In this document: positions 22,251-33,185 of the stretch, in pieces
Position numbering within the stretch: position 1 is the first letter of the stretch
Layout: the number at the start of each line of letters is the position of its first letter
Source: Onthophagus taurus
Taxonomy: Eukaryota; Arthropoda; Insecta; Coleoptera; Scarabaeidae
Direction of reading: 5' to 3'
Assembly (NCBI RefSeq): GCF_036711975.1
Contig: NC_091968.1
Span: 26,025,001-26,089,000, forward strand
Length of the DNA stretch: 64,000 nucleotides
Made by a program: the position numbers and the translations under genes
Notes under the pieces: model-generated
Told to the model about the DNA's origin: nothing
Database searches by the model: none
The model's input: the letters and a program-made list of their open reading frames with translations, nothing else

Positions 22251-23218
22251 TTAACGACCACCAAGACATCTGTCGATGATGCCGCCAATGAAACCATCTT
22301 CTTCACCACCATCTCCTTCGTTGATCATTCCCAAAACGACTTCACTAGCGACTTCGTCGATTCTGTCAGCGTTTTCATCAATGATGGTGGCGCCGTTGGC
22401 TAAGATATCGGCGCTAACTTCAGCGCTGTAAGCTTCATCGTCACGGACACCAGTGATAACAAACTGTAACATAAAATTAGGTGTAAAAATGCTTCGAGAA
22501 GTCGTTAATCAGATAACTTACGCTATCAAGTGGGTCCATACCAACGATGATGTGGAAGTATTCCAATTTAATTCCACCGAGGATGGTGGCTTTAAGATCG
22601 ACGGCAGCACGGAAGTTGCGGGCTGAGAAGCTTTAACAAAAAAATATTTAATAAATATTAAGAGATCATTAATTTTCTTACTCCAAAGTTCCAGTTCCCC
22701 AAGTGTTGATAGTATCGGAGGTGAGCACGTTGACGTAATTGGTGGAAAGAATTGGATTGGCGAAACGTAAAGTGATTTTGATGGTGTAGCTTGGTGGGAT
22801 TAAACCAATGGTGCCACTAATTCCATCATAAGTGAAATCAATCAATCCGCTGAAGACTAAGTCGGTAACGGTCAATTCACCACTATTTAAAAAAAAGAAA
22901 CGATTGAAGCGAATAGTACATTTTTTTCAAAGGAACAATCTTACGTAACACCTTCAAGTCCGAAATCGGCAAAGTTGAAGGTGTGGTCTTCAATTCTGAG
23001 TGGGTTCAAATGGGGGATTCCAAAATCTGGCCATCCAACCAACATCTCACCACGAACACATTCGACGGTGTTGATGATAATGTCTTCGAAAGCACGTGGA
23101 GCGCTAACGCCTAACAAAAAAAATCGGTTATAAGTAATAATTATGATAAAAAAATCTTACTCTTGGCGAAAGCAGAGTGGCCGAGGGCCAAAAGGGCGAC
23201 GACGATTAAGCAACGCAT
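22251..23218 (-). CDS. Secreted takeout/JHBP-like (TULIP-fold) protein, gene A
   Basis: Probably a secreted hydrophobic-ligand carrier of the JHBP/takeout or mite group-7 type. Minus-strand exons are 23218-23161, 23110-22945, 22882-22682, 22630-22522 and 22463-22251, giving 248 residues. A signal peptide (MRCLIVVALLALGHSAFA) is encoded by the first coding exon. The mature N terminus has AFEDIIINTVECVRGEM and WPDFGIPHLNPL, which resembles the takeout GIPxLDPL box. A beta-rich middle follows (ELTVTDLVFSGLIDFTYDG, SYTIKITLRF). The end is acidic then Cys-bearing (GDGGEEDGFIGGIIDRCLGG). The two Cys, near each end, could pair. Codon use is GC-richer than its surroundings, as in highly expressed genes. 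Splice phases (1, 2, 2, 0) keep one clean frame. Family assignment is by pattern only; a group-7 allergen-like relative is an alternative. Confidence 0.82.
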
Positions 23219-23294
23219 CTTGATAGAACTAGAATAAAATTGGAATTAATTATTTACTTCATTTTTATTGTTTGTCTTACCTGATGAAGTAAGA

Positions 23295-23328
23295 ACTGAT
23301 TTTTGAACATTTTCGTTGGGTTTATATA
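23295..23328 (-). promoter_or_regulatory. Core promoter of TULIP gene A (TATA + Inr)
   Basis: On the minus strand, TATATAAA (23328-23321) is followed about 30 bases later by ATCAGT (23300-23295), the arthropod initiator. A short 5' UTR exon ends at a gtaag donor near 23280, and an acceptor (attctag) at about 23229 precedes ...TCAAG-ATG. Confidence 0.75.
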
Positions 23329-23339
23329 CCAGTAAATTC

Positions 23340-24935
23340 GGCAGATTCGTTGTTTTGATAGAAGATAAGGAGGTTCAGGTTGCATGATTATCTCTTTTGC
23401 AGTTCGAGAGGACTTCAAGATATTTCATCTGATGACCAGATGTTTAGTCAAGGTTGATTAAAGTGTATGTCTTTTTTGATTAACAAAAAAGTATTTGGAT
23501 AAAAAAAACTCTTTTTTGACTTAAATTTCACAATTAGATAGTTATTTAGATCCTCTTATTTATTTTAGTAACGGAAAGTTAATTTTAAATTAATTTTTGC
23601 ATTAAATTTTCGTTAGATTTCGTGATAGAATTGTTTTAGTACGTCAATCAAAGATAAAGATAAAGCACCTTAAATAAATAAATAAATTATGCAATTTATC
23701 TTTTTATTAATAGGTACCGTTAAGATCTCGTTTATTTGTGATTATATTTGATTAACCACAATAATTAGAACGTATTGAGAGTGGAAGTTTTATTACATTT
23801 TATAGTCAGTTGTCAAATCGAAATCAACATTCTTTTATGACCAGCTGTATAAAACATTATTGTCCCTGTCGAAGTGACAAATCATTTGATTTAAGAAAAT
23901 TTTCATAATTTTCTTTTTTTTAATTAGATTAAAGTTAAAATGTTATAAATAGCGACTATATATACACATATATAAATATATACGGTGGTTTTATTCCGAT
24001 TTAATTTTGTATTTTGTGTTCCGGTTAAACAATAACAGAACGTATCCGCGAAATGACATTTGACATTTGAGAGACATGCAAACCAATGTAAACAATAATA
24101 ATGAGAAAATAGGAGCTTTAATCGATAACTAACTGTAAAACCGATTGAATAACAAATGGAATAAATACATTTTTGAACTGGATTGGTTTCAGTTAAAATT
24201 GAGTTTACTTTGTTCTCAATTGTTAACAATTTTTGTCATGGATTTATGTTATAAAGTGAGTTTTTAATCATTTTTCATTTATCTATATCTATTTTAGTTT
24301 AACCACAATAATTTACTCTACGTACATTTAAATAAAACTATTACAAATCAAACAGGAAATGAGTCAGTAGAGAATTTGATGAGATTCAATAACGAAAGAG
24401 ATTTGTTGTTCAATTTTTGTGGGACACAAATTTTAAAAGAAACTCTTAACTGAAAAGAAAGCATTTTACTTTAATAAAATTCTGAAAACTTATCAAACAT
24501 TACAAGGATTAAACAATTTTAAAATCATTATTAGGTTAAAAATAAATTGTGTTAGGTTATGTTATGTTGCTATGGTTACCAAGTGTGTTTGTAGAATTAG
24601 TTCGGTTTAAAAGCGGGTTTTTAGGTCTTTTTGTTGCTTGGGAGTACCATGAAGTTGTTCAAAACGAAACCAAGATGTCCCAAATCATTCTCATTTCCCA
24701 ATTTTTACCTGTTTAGTTTTTTCCTTCAAAAAAATTGATTCAGCTCATAAAATCCAGAATTGAGGGCTTCTTGAAGTGCCTAAATTTGATTTAACTTTAG
24801 TTAAAAAAGTTATGAATCTATGAATTCAAAAACTATGAATTTTTTAACAATACAATGAGATGTTATGATAATTAAGGATGGTTAGGGTACAAGTTGTTAA
24901 GTGAGGTTGGGTTTTATTGAATTTAATTTATAACT
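23340..24935. other. Intergenic, AT-rich, no gene recognised
   Basis: The minus strand has an open run of about 100 codons at 23924-24229, but its composition is low in complexity and I recognise no motif. A 'gttaggttatgttatg' word near 24550 belongs to the dispersed AACATAACCT family. No promoter, RNA gene or repeat array is seen. Confidence 0.4.
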
Positions 24936-25319
24936 GACTATAATCTCTCTGAACTCCGCCTTCAAGAAAGAATGGGTGGATTGAGTATCCCACAGATCTC
25001 AAGTAAGACCAGCAACCTGCCTGAGTGTATCAAATTGCTTGTACAAACTATATCATTGCTTTGGATAAGATAGGAAAAATAATTCCCAAACCGCCATGAA
25101 AAAGGACTCAATTCTGAAAACCACTCATACTAAGCTGCTGAAATGTGACATCCATGAAAAATAAGGATCAAGAAGTGCTGCTGGAGGTAAAAAGACATAA
25201 CATGGACATATGTACCTTCTCAGAAACCAAAAAGAAAGGCATGACGACATAAAATATCTCTGATAGAATACTGCAGGTGACCATCAGCTTCCAGAAGCCT
25301 AAACACATGCATTTGGTAA

Positions 25320-25970
25320 GCGTTTATGAAGTAAGCGCAAATGAAAAATGAAATAGACCAATTCTATCAGAACCTTCACTGGTGAGTTGTTCATTAAATA
25401 GGTGACCTCTCAACTTAGTCCTATTAAAAATCTCTGTGCGATGACGCGGAAACGTCAATGCTATGAACATCAGTCTGGAAAGAAATCTTATTATATAAAT
25501 AAAGAGGAGTTTTAAACAACATGAGTTTGTGATATAAGCACAATGTGTGTAAGACTCGACGCCTGTACATATTAAACCAACCTGTCCAAGACAATGTATG
25601 AGAAACCCTGTCACGCTTTTTAATGTGCATTTTGCACTCTCTGAATCTTATCCCTATACGTACTATTAATACAGGAGTGGTAAAGGGCGTCTCCAAAATT
25701 AAATAAAGAGAGTACAAGCGTCTCACAACAATGAATATTCAATTTCTGGCTCAAGATATTCTACTACTATACATATAAGATCTTGATAGCAGAATATCAC
25801 GCTGTAGAAGTCCACTAATATGTATCCTGAATCTCAGATCTGAATCTAAAATGATTCCAAGATTGTGAGCCTCAGATGACCAACTTTCACATTGTCAAGC
25901 CGCAAATCTAAAGAATCCTTCACCACATCCGAACCCTAAACAACAACATACGACTTGGTAGAATTAATAG
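25320..25970 (-). mobile_element. LINE ORF2 C-terminal fragment (jockey/CR1-like), frameshifted
   Basis: Read on the minus strand from about 25970. A stretch with NLGIILDSDLRFRIHISGLL (thumb region) is followed in another frame by PLYLYNKISFQTDVHS, GWFNMYRRRVLHTLCLYHKL, and then HRTEIFNRTKLRG. This is the usual C terminus of non-LTR retrotransposon ORF2 after the RT (LGIxLDxxLxFxxHI ... RRxLHxxCLYHKLL ... PxYLYNKI). At least two frameshifts and stops are present, so it is dead. Confidence 0.7.
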
Positions 25971-25984
25971 TAAGACAGTACTAA

Positions 25985-26262
25985 AGCTATTCATAAAAAT
26001 CCTGGAAGAAGAAATATTTTCTTATGTGTTAACCGAAGACCAACAAGGCTTTTGCAAGAATAGGTCAACTATAAACGCCATCTTTGCAATCAGACAGATT
26101 GTGAACAAATCTTACGAATGCTTTTGACCGCGTAGCACTTCCAGACGTTGTGAGCCTCCTCAACAAGAAAAATGTGCACCCAGATATAAAAAGCATTATA
26201 GTCGAGTTAAATACGGACAATTGGACTCGAATAAAAGTGAATCACTTATTGCTGAAATAAGT
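25985..26262 (+). mobile_element. LINE reverse-transcriptase fragment (deleted)
   Basis: The + strand reads KLFIKILEEEIFSYVLTEDQ, QGFCKNRSTINAIFAIRQIV, then, after a frameshift and deletion, DRVALPDVVSLLNKKNVHPD. This is the palm region of an endonuclease-RT LINE (QxGFRKNRSTxDAIFAIRQ). It is opposite in orientation to the neighbouring fragment at 25320-25970. Confidence 0.72.
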
Positions 26263-26272
26263 TCACTTAATA

Positions 26273-27202
26273 ATGCTTAATAAAGTCACTGAAAAAACTT
26301 ATGTGTTGATAACTGTTACTGAATTACAGCCATGTCACCACAGCTGTTTACTGCTGAAATTAAAAATTGAGCAAGACATTTATCTGCAAGGGCTGCTACA
26401 AGCTACAACTGTAGCCAAAAGACGAAAACGCAAGGAAAATGGGATGAATAGAAATAGATCATTTCTTCATTTTCTTAATATCCAAGAAAAAAGAATAAAG
26501 ATTAGTCAAGGAGCATTTGCAAAAGTATTCATGGTATTAGCTTGGAACGAATTAAAAAAAATTAAGTTCCTTGCCATTGAAGAAAGTGAAAAAGAACTTG
26601 TTAGAACTCGTCTTGTCATTCCCAGTTAAAAAATCTCATTATTCTGGAAAGGAGTTTAAGTATCTAGATGCAGGGCTTAATATAAAAGCAATGTACGAGC
26701 CGCTGTTGCTGAAAAGCTTATTCATGATAGACGAGCGAAGAAGTTCTCCAACGCTTTAAAAACGCTTTTCTGCTTTAAAAAGCCACGAAAATATGATAAA
26801 TTTGACAAATTTAGTTGTTTTTTGCTAGTTAATGGTAACACTGGGGAATCGAAGCGTGTTATAAAAAAACTTTTAGAACAAAAGTTATAGCAAATTTTAT
26901 TCTTAGCAACATCGCTCTCCTTCATTTTTGCCGTCAGATGCTTAAATATCGAGAAAACCACGAAAATATGAAAATTTGACAAATTTCGTTGTTTTCGTCG
27001 ACTGCAGAAGAATGTAAAGAACGACTAGATCTTGCAGCTATTTGTACAAGCTTTCTTTTACCTATCTCAATTAAGTGTAAGTGTGTTCTGCATTCACAAC
27101 TTAAAGACAAACAAATCCTTTGTTTATATTCACCATGAGGGTGTAGCTGCAAAAGGTCCTAATGTAGTCACTACATTCATAATGGAGCATATAGAAAAGT
27201 AA
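26273..27202 (+). mobile_element. Decayed DNA-transposon-like ORF in pieces
   Basis: Three coding-like pieces lie in order on the + strand. 26273-26629 includes FLHFLNIQEKRIKISQGAFA. 26630-26760 has KSHYSGKEFKYLDAGLNIKA and, in another frame, RAKKFSNALK. 27000-27200 has CKCVLHSQLKDKQILCLY and then HHEGVAAKGPNVVTTFIMEH. These resemble a transposase-like protein common in insect genomes; I cannot name the superfamily from memory with confidence. Between the second and third pieces sits a 173-bp satellite monomer (26785-26995). Frameshifts and stops are numerous. Confidence 0.5.
26785..26995. repeat. Isolated, diverged 173-bp satellite monomer (about 1.2 units)
   Basis: It contains gttaatggtaacactgggga, cgtgttataaaaaaactttt, agaacaaaag, and the 'cgagaaaaccacgaaaat' variant of the array word. 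It matches the monomers of the arrays at 28.7, 33.4 and 41.6 kb but is more diverged ('atcgctctccttcatttttg'). It is the only copy outside the arrays, and it sits inside transposon-like coding sequence. Confidence 0.75.
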
Positions 27203-27362
27203 TAACGATCTTATTAATTGCAAGGGATGGTGTACCAAGATCCAACAGACTTCCTAGACACCCTCCCACAATGTGGTATGAAAGCTAGAATTGGGTGACT
27301 CGACAGTTAATTTTGAATAATATAATAATAAACACAATATTATTTTATATTAAAACGTTAAT

Positions 27363-27368
27363 TTTATT
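27363..27368 (-). terminator. Poly(A) signal of TULIP gene B
   Basis: AATAAA on the minus strand about 65 bases past the stop of gene B. Confidence 0.5.
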
Positions 27369-27432
27369 ATTCGCCTAAGTGCATGTAATAAAAAAAATTA
27401 CAAACAACAGCTGGAGACATTAAAAGCGATCT

Positions 27433-28404
27433 TTAACGGCCGCCGAGACATCTGTCGATGATTCCGCCGATGAAACCATCTTCTTCACCACCATCTCCTT
27501 CGTTGATCAGTCCCAAAACGACTTCACTAGCGACTTCATCGATTCTGCCAGCGTTCTCATCAATGATGGTGGCGCCGTTGGCTAAGATATCGGCGCTAAC
27601 TTCAGTGCTGTAAGCTTCATCGTCACGGACACCAGTGATAACAAACTGTAACATAAAATTAGGTGTAAAAAATGCTTCGAGAAGTCGTTAATCAGTTAAC
27701 TTACGCTTTCAAGTGGGTCCATACCAACGATGATGTGGAAGTATTCCAATTTAATTCCACCGAGGATGGTGGCTTTAAGATCGACGGCAGCACGGAAGTT
27801 GCGGGCTGAGAAGCTTTAACAAAAAAATATTTAATAAATATTAAGAAATTATTAATTTTCTTACTCCAAAGTTCCAGTTCCCCAAGTGTTGATAGTATCG
27901 GAGTTGAGAACGTTGACGTAATTGGTGGAAAGGATTGGGTTGGCGAAACGTAAAGTGATTTTGACGGTGTAGCTTGGTGGGATTAAACCAATGGTGCCAC
28001 TAAGTCCATCATAAGTGAAATCAATCAATCCGCTGAAGACTAAGTCGGTAACGGTCAATTCACCACTATTTAAATAAAGGAAACGATTTAAGCGAATAGT
28101 ACATTTTTTTCAAAGGAGCAATCTTACGTAACACCATCAAGTCCGAAATCGGCAAAGTTGAAGGTGTGGTCTTCAATTCTGAGTGGGTTCAAATGGGGGA
28201 TTCCAAAATCTGGCCATCCAACCAACATCTCACCACGAACACATTCGATGGTGTTGATGATGATGTCTTCGAAAGCACGTGGAGAGCTAACGCCTAACAA
28301 AAAAAAATCGGTTATAAATAATAATTACGATAAAAAAGAATCTTACTCTTAGCGAAAGCAGAGTGGCCGAGGGCCAAAAGAGTGATGAGAATCAAGCAAC
28401 GCAT
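27433..28404 (-). CDS. Secreted takeout/JHBP-like (TULIP-fold) protein, gene B
   Basis: Close paralogue of gene A with the same five coding exons: 28404-28347, 28293-28128, 28065-27865, 27813-27705 and 27645-27433, 248 residues. The signal peptide differs slightly (MRCLILITLLALGHSAFA). Replacements relative to A include VSA to VSS, TVEC to TIEC, LEGV to LDGV, DGISG to DGLSG, YTIKI to YTVKI, LTSD to LNSD, LDS to LES and YSAEV to YSTEV. Most are conservative, suggesting continued function. Introns are also conserved with A, but sequence upstream of the ATG is unrelated to A. The duplication therefore ended near the start codon and B uses a different promoter. Confidence 0.82.
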
Positions 28405-28433
28405 CTTTAGTGTATTCAGAAGAAACCCAGAAC

Positions 28434-28468
28434 GTTTGATTTCTCGGAGATTTGGTCCAGCTTAAATA
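28434..28468 (-). promoter_or_regulatory. Possible core promoter of TULIP gene B
   Basis: The minus strand has TATTTAA (28468-28462) and, about 30 bases on, an atcaaac initiator-like word near 28440-28434. That would leave a ~30-base 5' UTR with no intron, unlike A. This is tentative. Confidence 0.35.
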
Positions 28469-28759
28469 GTAATTTCGGAGGAGATGACCAAGATGATAAA
28501 GTACGATAAGAAAGGCAAAGATAAAAGTCAAGAGATCAAATTGTGTCAGTGGGCCTTTGATTGTACTGATTGTATGTAATGATTTACAAATCTGATTGGG
28601 TGCATATATCAATATAATTATTTTAAATAAGGTTTTTTGATAAAAAGTTTCAAGTATTTTCATGAGGTGACAACGTGATAATTTTAAGAGATATTGATAA
28701 ACACTCCTTAGATTTAAACGTATTTTTTATTGTACGATTAATTTTTAGTTATAATAACC

Positions 28760-30412
28760 TAAAGACAGTAGCAAATTTTATTCTTAACAATATTGCTCTC
28801 TTTCACTTTTGCTCTCACAATCAGATGCATAGATATTGAGAGCAATACGGATATTTGATGAATTTGTTGTTTTTTGCAAGTTAATGGTAGCACTGGGGAA
28901 TTGGAGCGTGTTATAAAAAAAACTTTTAGAACAAAAGTTGTAGCTAATTTTATTCTTAGCAATATTGCTCTCTTTCACTTTTACTCTCAGATGCATAGAT
29001 ATTGAGAACAATACGAAAATGTGAAAATTTGATGAATTCGTTTTTTTTTGCAAGTTAATGGTAACACTGGGAAATCGGAGCGTATTATAAAAGAACTTTT
29101 AGAATAAAAATTGTGGCAAATTATATTCTTAACAATATTGCTCTCTTTCACTTTTGCTCTCAGATGCATAGATATTGAGAACAATACGAAAATGTGAAAA
29201 TTTGTCTAATTTGTTGTTTTTGCAAGTTAATGGTAACGCTGGGGAATCGAAGCGTGTTATAAAAAAACTTTAAGAACAAAAGTTGTAGCTAATTTTATTC
29301 TTAACAATATTGCTCTCTTTCACTTTTGCTCTCAGATGCATAGATATTGAGAACAATACGAAAATGTGAAAATTTGATGAATTCCTTTTTTTTTGCAAGT
29401 TAATGGTAACACTGGGGAATCGAAGCGTGTTATAAAAAAGCTTTTAGAACAAAAGTTGTAGCTAATTTTATTCTTAACAATATTGCTCTCTTTCACTTTT
29501 GCTCTCAGATGCATAGATATTGAGAACAATACGAAAATGTGAAAATTTGATGAATTCGTTATTTTTTGCAACTTATTGGTAGCACTGGAGAATTGGAGCG
29601 TGTTATAAAAAAACTTTTAGAACAAAAGTTGTAGCTAATTTTATTCTTAGCAATATTGCTCTCTTTCACTTTTGCTCTCAGATGCATAGATATTGAGAAC
29701 AATACGAAAATGTGAAAATTTGATGAATTCGTTATTTTTTGCAAGATAATGGTAACACTGGGGAATTGGAGCGTGTTATAAAAAAACTTTTAGAACAAAA
29801 GTTGTAGCTAATTTTATTCTTAGCAATATTGCTCTCTTTCACTTTTGCTCTCAGATGCATAGATATTGAGAACAATACGAAAACGTGAAAATTTGACTAA
29901 TTTGTTGTTTTTGCAAGTTAATGGTAACGCTGGGGAATCGAAGCGTGTTATAAAAAAACTTTAAGAACAAAAGTTGTAGCTAATTTTATTCTTAACAATA
30001 TTGCTCTCTTTCACTTTTGCTCTCAGATGCATAGATATTGAGAACAATACGAAAATGTGAAAATTTGATGAATTCCTTTTTTTTTGCAAGTTAATGGTAA
30101 CACTGGGGAATCGAAGCGTGTTATAAAAAAGCTTTTAGAACAAAAGTTGTAGCTAATTTTATTCTTAACAATATTGCTCTCTTTCACTTTTGCTCTCAGA
30201 TGCATAGATATTGAGAACAATAAGAAAATGTGAAAATTTTATGAATTCGTTATTTTTTGCAAGTTAATGGTAACAATGGAGAATCGGAGCGTGTTATAAA
30301 AAAACTTTTAGAACAAAGGTTGTAGCAAATTTTATTCTTAACAATATTGCTCTCCTTCACTTTTGCTCTTAGATGCGTCTATATTTCAATATTGAGAAAA
30401 ATATGACTTTGT
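28760..30412. repeat. 173-bp satellite array 1 (~9.5 copies)
   Basis: A tandem ~173-bp unit with the landmark words agatgcatagatattgagaa, gcaagttaatggtaacactg, gcgtgttataaaaaaacttt and ttcttaacaatattgctctc. Short minus-strand frames of 61-119 codons recur in step with the monomers and are products of the repeat, not genes. The array ends in a distinctive last monomer (caatggagaatcgg ... agatgcgtctatatttcaat) that also closes arrays 2 and 3. It starts directly in the 5' flank of gene B. Confidence 0.92.
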
Positions 30413-30640
30413 TGCTTTTTCAAGTTATGTGGCAAGAGAAAGCACATAAAAATGGACACAACGAATAATCGTGTGGAGATCACGAGATACTAAAAGATGT
30501 GTAGGAAGATCGCAGAAGAGGTGGATCGACGATGTGCAGGTTGTGGCGAGGAAAGAATGGATAAGTACAGCGAAAGGCAGAAATAAATGGAGACGTTTGG
30601 AAGAGACCTAAGTCCAGCAGTGGATGAATACAGGCTGAGG
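30413..30640 (+). mobile_element. LINE 3' terminal fragment, segment C
   Basis: The + strand reads WRSRDTKRCVGRSQKRWIDD, VQVVARKEWISTAKGRNKWR, RLEET, stop, VQQWMNTG, stop. This is the hallmark C terminus of endonuclease-RT LINEs (GRPxxRWxDDIxxxAGxxWxxxAQDRxxWxxLEEAYVQQW). One in-frame TAA replaces the EAY codon. It adjoins satellite array 1. Confidence 0.78.
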
Positions 30641-31115
30641 AAGAAAGAGAGAAGAAGCTTGGTGGTGATTTCGTCGATAATGCCATATGCATGGTACGTA
30701 AAGGTAAAGATTTGTTGAGTGAGTGTAGGAGATTGAGCCAGCTTGGAGTAGTGTAGGTGAGAAATTGTATAATGGTCAAATACGATGATCAGGGAACTAT
30801 GTAGCTGATAATTTCCCTGTGCTTTTTTGAATGAGTTTTCAGTGGTCATAAAATAATCAGTTATGGAAAAGTGTTGTTATTGCTTTAAGCATATACATTT
30901 GTAAATATCTGTGCCAAAACAATGAAAATAAGGATTTGAATGCTGTATACAACAATGAGTTGTGGTATATGTAGTGAACTAGAAACTCATAAGAAATGGC
31001 TGATGCTAAAATCGTCGCCACATTGCGTAGCCACAGTGGGGGTTCAAATGTGTTTATAGAGATGGTAAGAAGTGAGGTGGATTTAAGATTATAAACTTAA
31101 TTTTACTATTTAACT
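30641..31115. other. Duplicated spacer downstream of gene C
   Basis: No gene. It is nearly identical to 35721-36195 and 44993-45467, so it belongs to the duplicated segment. Open minus-strand frames here (about 100-119 codons, Ser/His-rich) are not protein-like. Confidence 0.5.
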
Positions 31116-31121
31116 TTTATT
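31116..31121 (-). terminator. Poly(A) signal of TULIP gene C
   Basis: AATAAA on the minus strand about 25 bases beyond the stop codon; the same sequence follows genes D and E. Confidence 0.6.
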
Positions 31122-31146
31122 TATAACAATATGAAATGGCACATAT

Positions 31147-32085
31147 TTATACACGGCGACCTAAAGACAAGCATCTGTCGATCAATCCGGAAATGAAACC
31201 GGAATCTTCACCACCATCACCTCCATTGTTGATCAAATCCATGGCAACATCAGAGATTACATCGTGGAGTTTTGGACTCAATTCAGCAATTTTGTCAACA
31301 CCGTTAGCGAGCATATCAGCAGAAAATTCAGCGCTGAATTCTTCATCGTCACGAAGACCAGTGATGACAAACTGAAAATAAAAATTACCTTTTTAACTCA
31401 AATACCTTAAACGTGCAAAATCAAAGACTTACGCTAGTTAATGGCTCCATGGAAACGTAAACATCGAGGTATTTCAAACCAATACGACCCAATAAAGTAG
31501 CTTGTAAACCAATGTTGGCTTTGAAGTTGTTGGCGTCGAAACTGCAAAGCAATAAAAACACATAAATATTTCTAATATTTCTGCATTTCTTGGCTTCTTA
31601 CTCTAAGGTGCCAGTTCCGAAGGTATCGATACCGACTTCAGCCAATTGAACATTACCGCTGTATTCGGTGGTTAAGGTTGGGTTGGGGAAGATGAGATCT
31701 AAGTTAACAGTGAGACCTGGAGGAAGGAGTTGAATGCTACCTTCGAGGTTTTCATAAACGAAGTCAGCTAATCCAGCGAAGACTAAGTTTTTGACGGTCA
31801 AAGTTCCGCTGATACCTTCGATACCCAAATTGCCTAATTCAAGAGTTTTTTCGGCAGATTCCAATGGGTCCAAGGAGGGGATTCCGAAATCTGGCCAACC
31901 TGTTTTCATTTCTCCACGTAAGCATTCCAAGAAATTAATGATGGTTTCTTCAAAAGCACGTTGGTCACGTACGATTGGGGCTAAACAAATTGTTAAATTA
32001 GTTTAAAGGAAGACATTTTTTTGGTGGAAAACTTACTCATGGCAAAAGCCATGCCGATGAAGGCTAAGAAAGCGATGGCGCGCAT
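31147..32085 (-). CDS. Secreted takeout/JHBP-like (TULIP-fold) protein, gene C
   Basis: Second subfamily of the cluster. Minus-strand exons are 32085-32037, 31980-31602, 31541-31433 and 31371-31147, giving 253 residues. A signal peptide (MRAIAFLAFIGMAFAM) is followed by RAFEETIINFLECLRGEMKT, GWPDFGIPSLDPL, GTLTVKNLVFAGLADFVYEN, GTGTL and RDDEEFSAEFSADMLANG, ending in DRCLSLGRRV. The GIPSLDPL box and the conserved Cys near each end match genes A and B. The middle exons of A/B (two exons) are one exon here, so an intron was lost or gained between subfamilies. The other splice phases agree. A ligand cannot be read from the sequence. Confidence 0.83.
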
Positions 32086-32105
32086 TTTAATAGCTGGAGA
32101 TATTT

Positions 32106-32162
32106 CTAGAAAAGAAATTAAGAATTTTATGATTTGTTATAATTTTCGTTGTTGAAACTTAC
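32106..32162 (-). other. 5' UTR intron of TULIP gene C
   Basis: The minus strand reads CCAG-gtaagtttc ... cttttctag-AAATATC, then 20 bases of UTR to the ATG. Genes D (37186-37242) and E (46458-46514) have the same intron. Gene A has a 5' UTR intron in a similar place; gene B does not. Confidence 0.65.
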
Positions 32163-32175
32163 CTGGAATTTCTCA

Positions 32176-32209
32176 ACTGATTTGAAACTATTCGCGTGGG
32201 GTTTAAATA
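32176..32209 (-). promoter_or_regulatory. Core promoter of TULIP gene C
   Basis: Minus-strand TATTTAAA (32209-32202) lies about 28 bases before the initiator ATCAGT (32181-32176). Confidence 0.7.
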
Positions 32210-32214
32210 CCAAA

Positions 32215-33185
32215 CTATTGCGTCAATATGAATAGTTTATCAAGTACTTAAGTAGTTTAAGTTTATGATAAAATGATACGTATGTATTGTTTTATTTATA
32301 AATTAATTAATAAGTGTTTATCACTCATTTTCAAGTGGATTAAATTGATTATGCACAAATGTTATATATTTGTTTTTCAATTTTTCACTTTTTTCCAAAC
32401 AGGAAAATTGAGGATATATTGGAACTCAGGTTGCTGCAATTTCTGGTCTTTGAGAAATGTAAATTCTATATTTACGATTAAAAACGCCAAATTTTAAACA
32501 TTTATTCCTGCCATAAAGGTTAATTTGACGGTGAGAATAGCTACAGAGACAATATGGATTTATGAGAGGAATAGGGGACGATACATATATGCTGGATGGT
32601 GTGGTGGAGGAGTGTATTAGTAGATTCGATATGAATGGGTGGCACATGGTGGTATTTGATGACTGCCATTGAAAATTTTTTGAGTTATAGCAGGATAAGA
32701 TGTGAGCTGGTTTGGGGCCATTCTTGTGGATCTGTGAAATTAATGAATGGTCTGGTGGAGTTCTGGTGGTTCTGGTGAAGAGCATGATGGATGAGGAGAT
32801 CGCCCTGTCGCAGGCTTATGAGAAATGCTGGGATAAAATCTGGAAAGCATGTAAAGAATGGGCTATTTCTTGTGTGATGGAGTGTGTCGGGGAGAAATTG
32901 GAGAGTAAGAAGACATCGGGAAGATTGACAGTGCTGATAAGGAAAGAGTGAGGAATTAGGAGTAAAATTAGAAAAATTAATCATGGAGAAGAAGGTGTTG
33001 CCTGGATTGTTGTTTGGTGTAAAAATATAGGGTACAAGAGGGATGACAGTAAAGCGATTAAAGGAATGAACGCGAAGCTGAACACTTTCTGATTGTGCGT
33101 GACCCGGATTGATGTTCTGCGAATAATGTTGGGCGTGCCGAACGATTCAACTATCATGGGCAGCATTTGGAAAACTCATAAATCT
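32215..33185. other. Spacer between gene C and the LINE relic
   Basis: Likely a decayed repeat: + strand open pieces such as 32712-32951 are not recognisable proteins, and the region recurs in shorter form at 37295-37960. That copy lacks about 100 bases near 37490-37510. No gene called. Confidence 0.4.

Noticed and set aside
23924..24229. 101-codon minus-strand frame as a gene
   Set aside because: Tyr/Cys/Ile-rich, low-complexity translation of AT-rich DNA (runs such as YIYICVYIV), with no motif or splice partner.
28784..30220. Many minus-strand frames of 61-119 codons with HIFVLFSISMHL and FCSKSFFIT stretches across 28.7-30.2, 33.6-35.0 and 41.8-44.6 kb
   Set aside because: They repeat in step with the 173-bp satellite unit, change frame between copies and overlap each other. 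They are by-products of the repeat, not a gene family.
28760..30412. CRISPR array or similar prokaryotic repeat-spacer system
   Set aside because: The repeats are whole 173-bp monomers with no unique spacers, in a eukaryotic intron-bearing context.
31136..31375. Plus-strand 79-codon frames opposite the last exon of TULIP genes C, D and E
   Set aside because: Antisense shadows of the well-supported minus-strand exon, which has splice sites and a signal-peptide gene structure.
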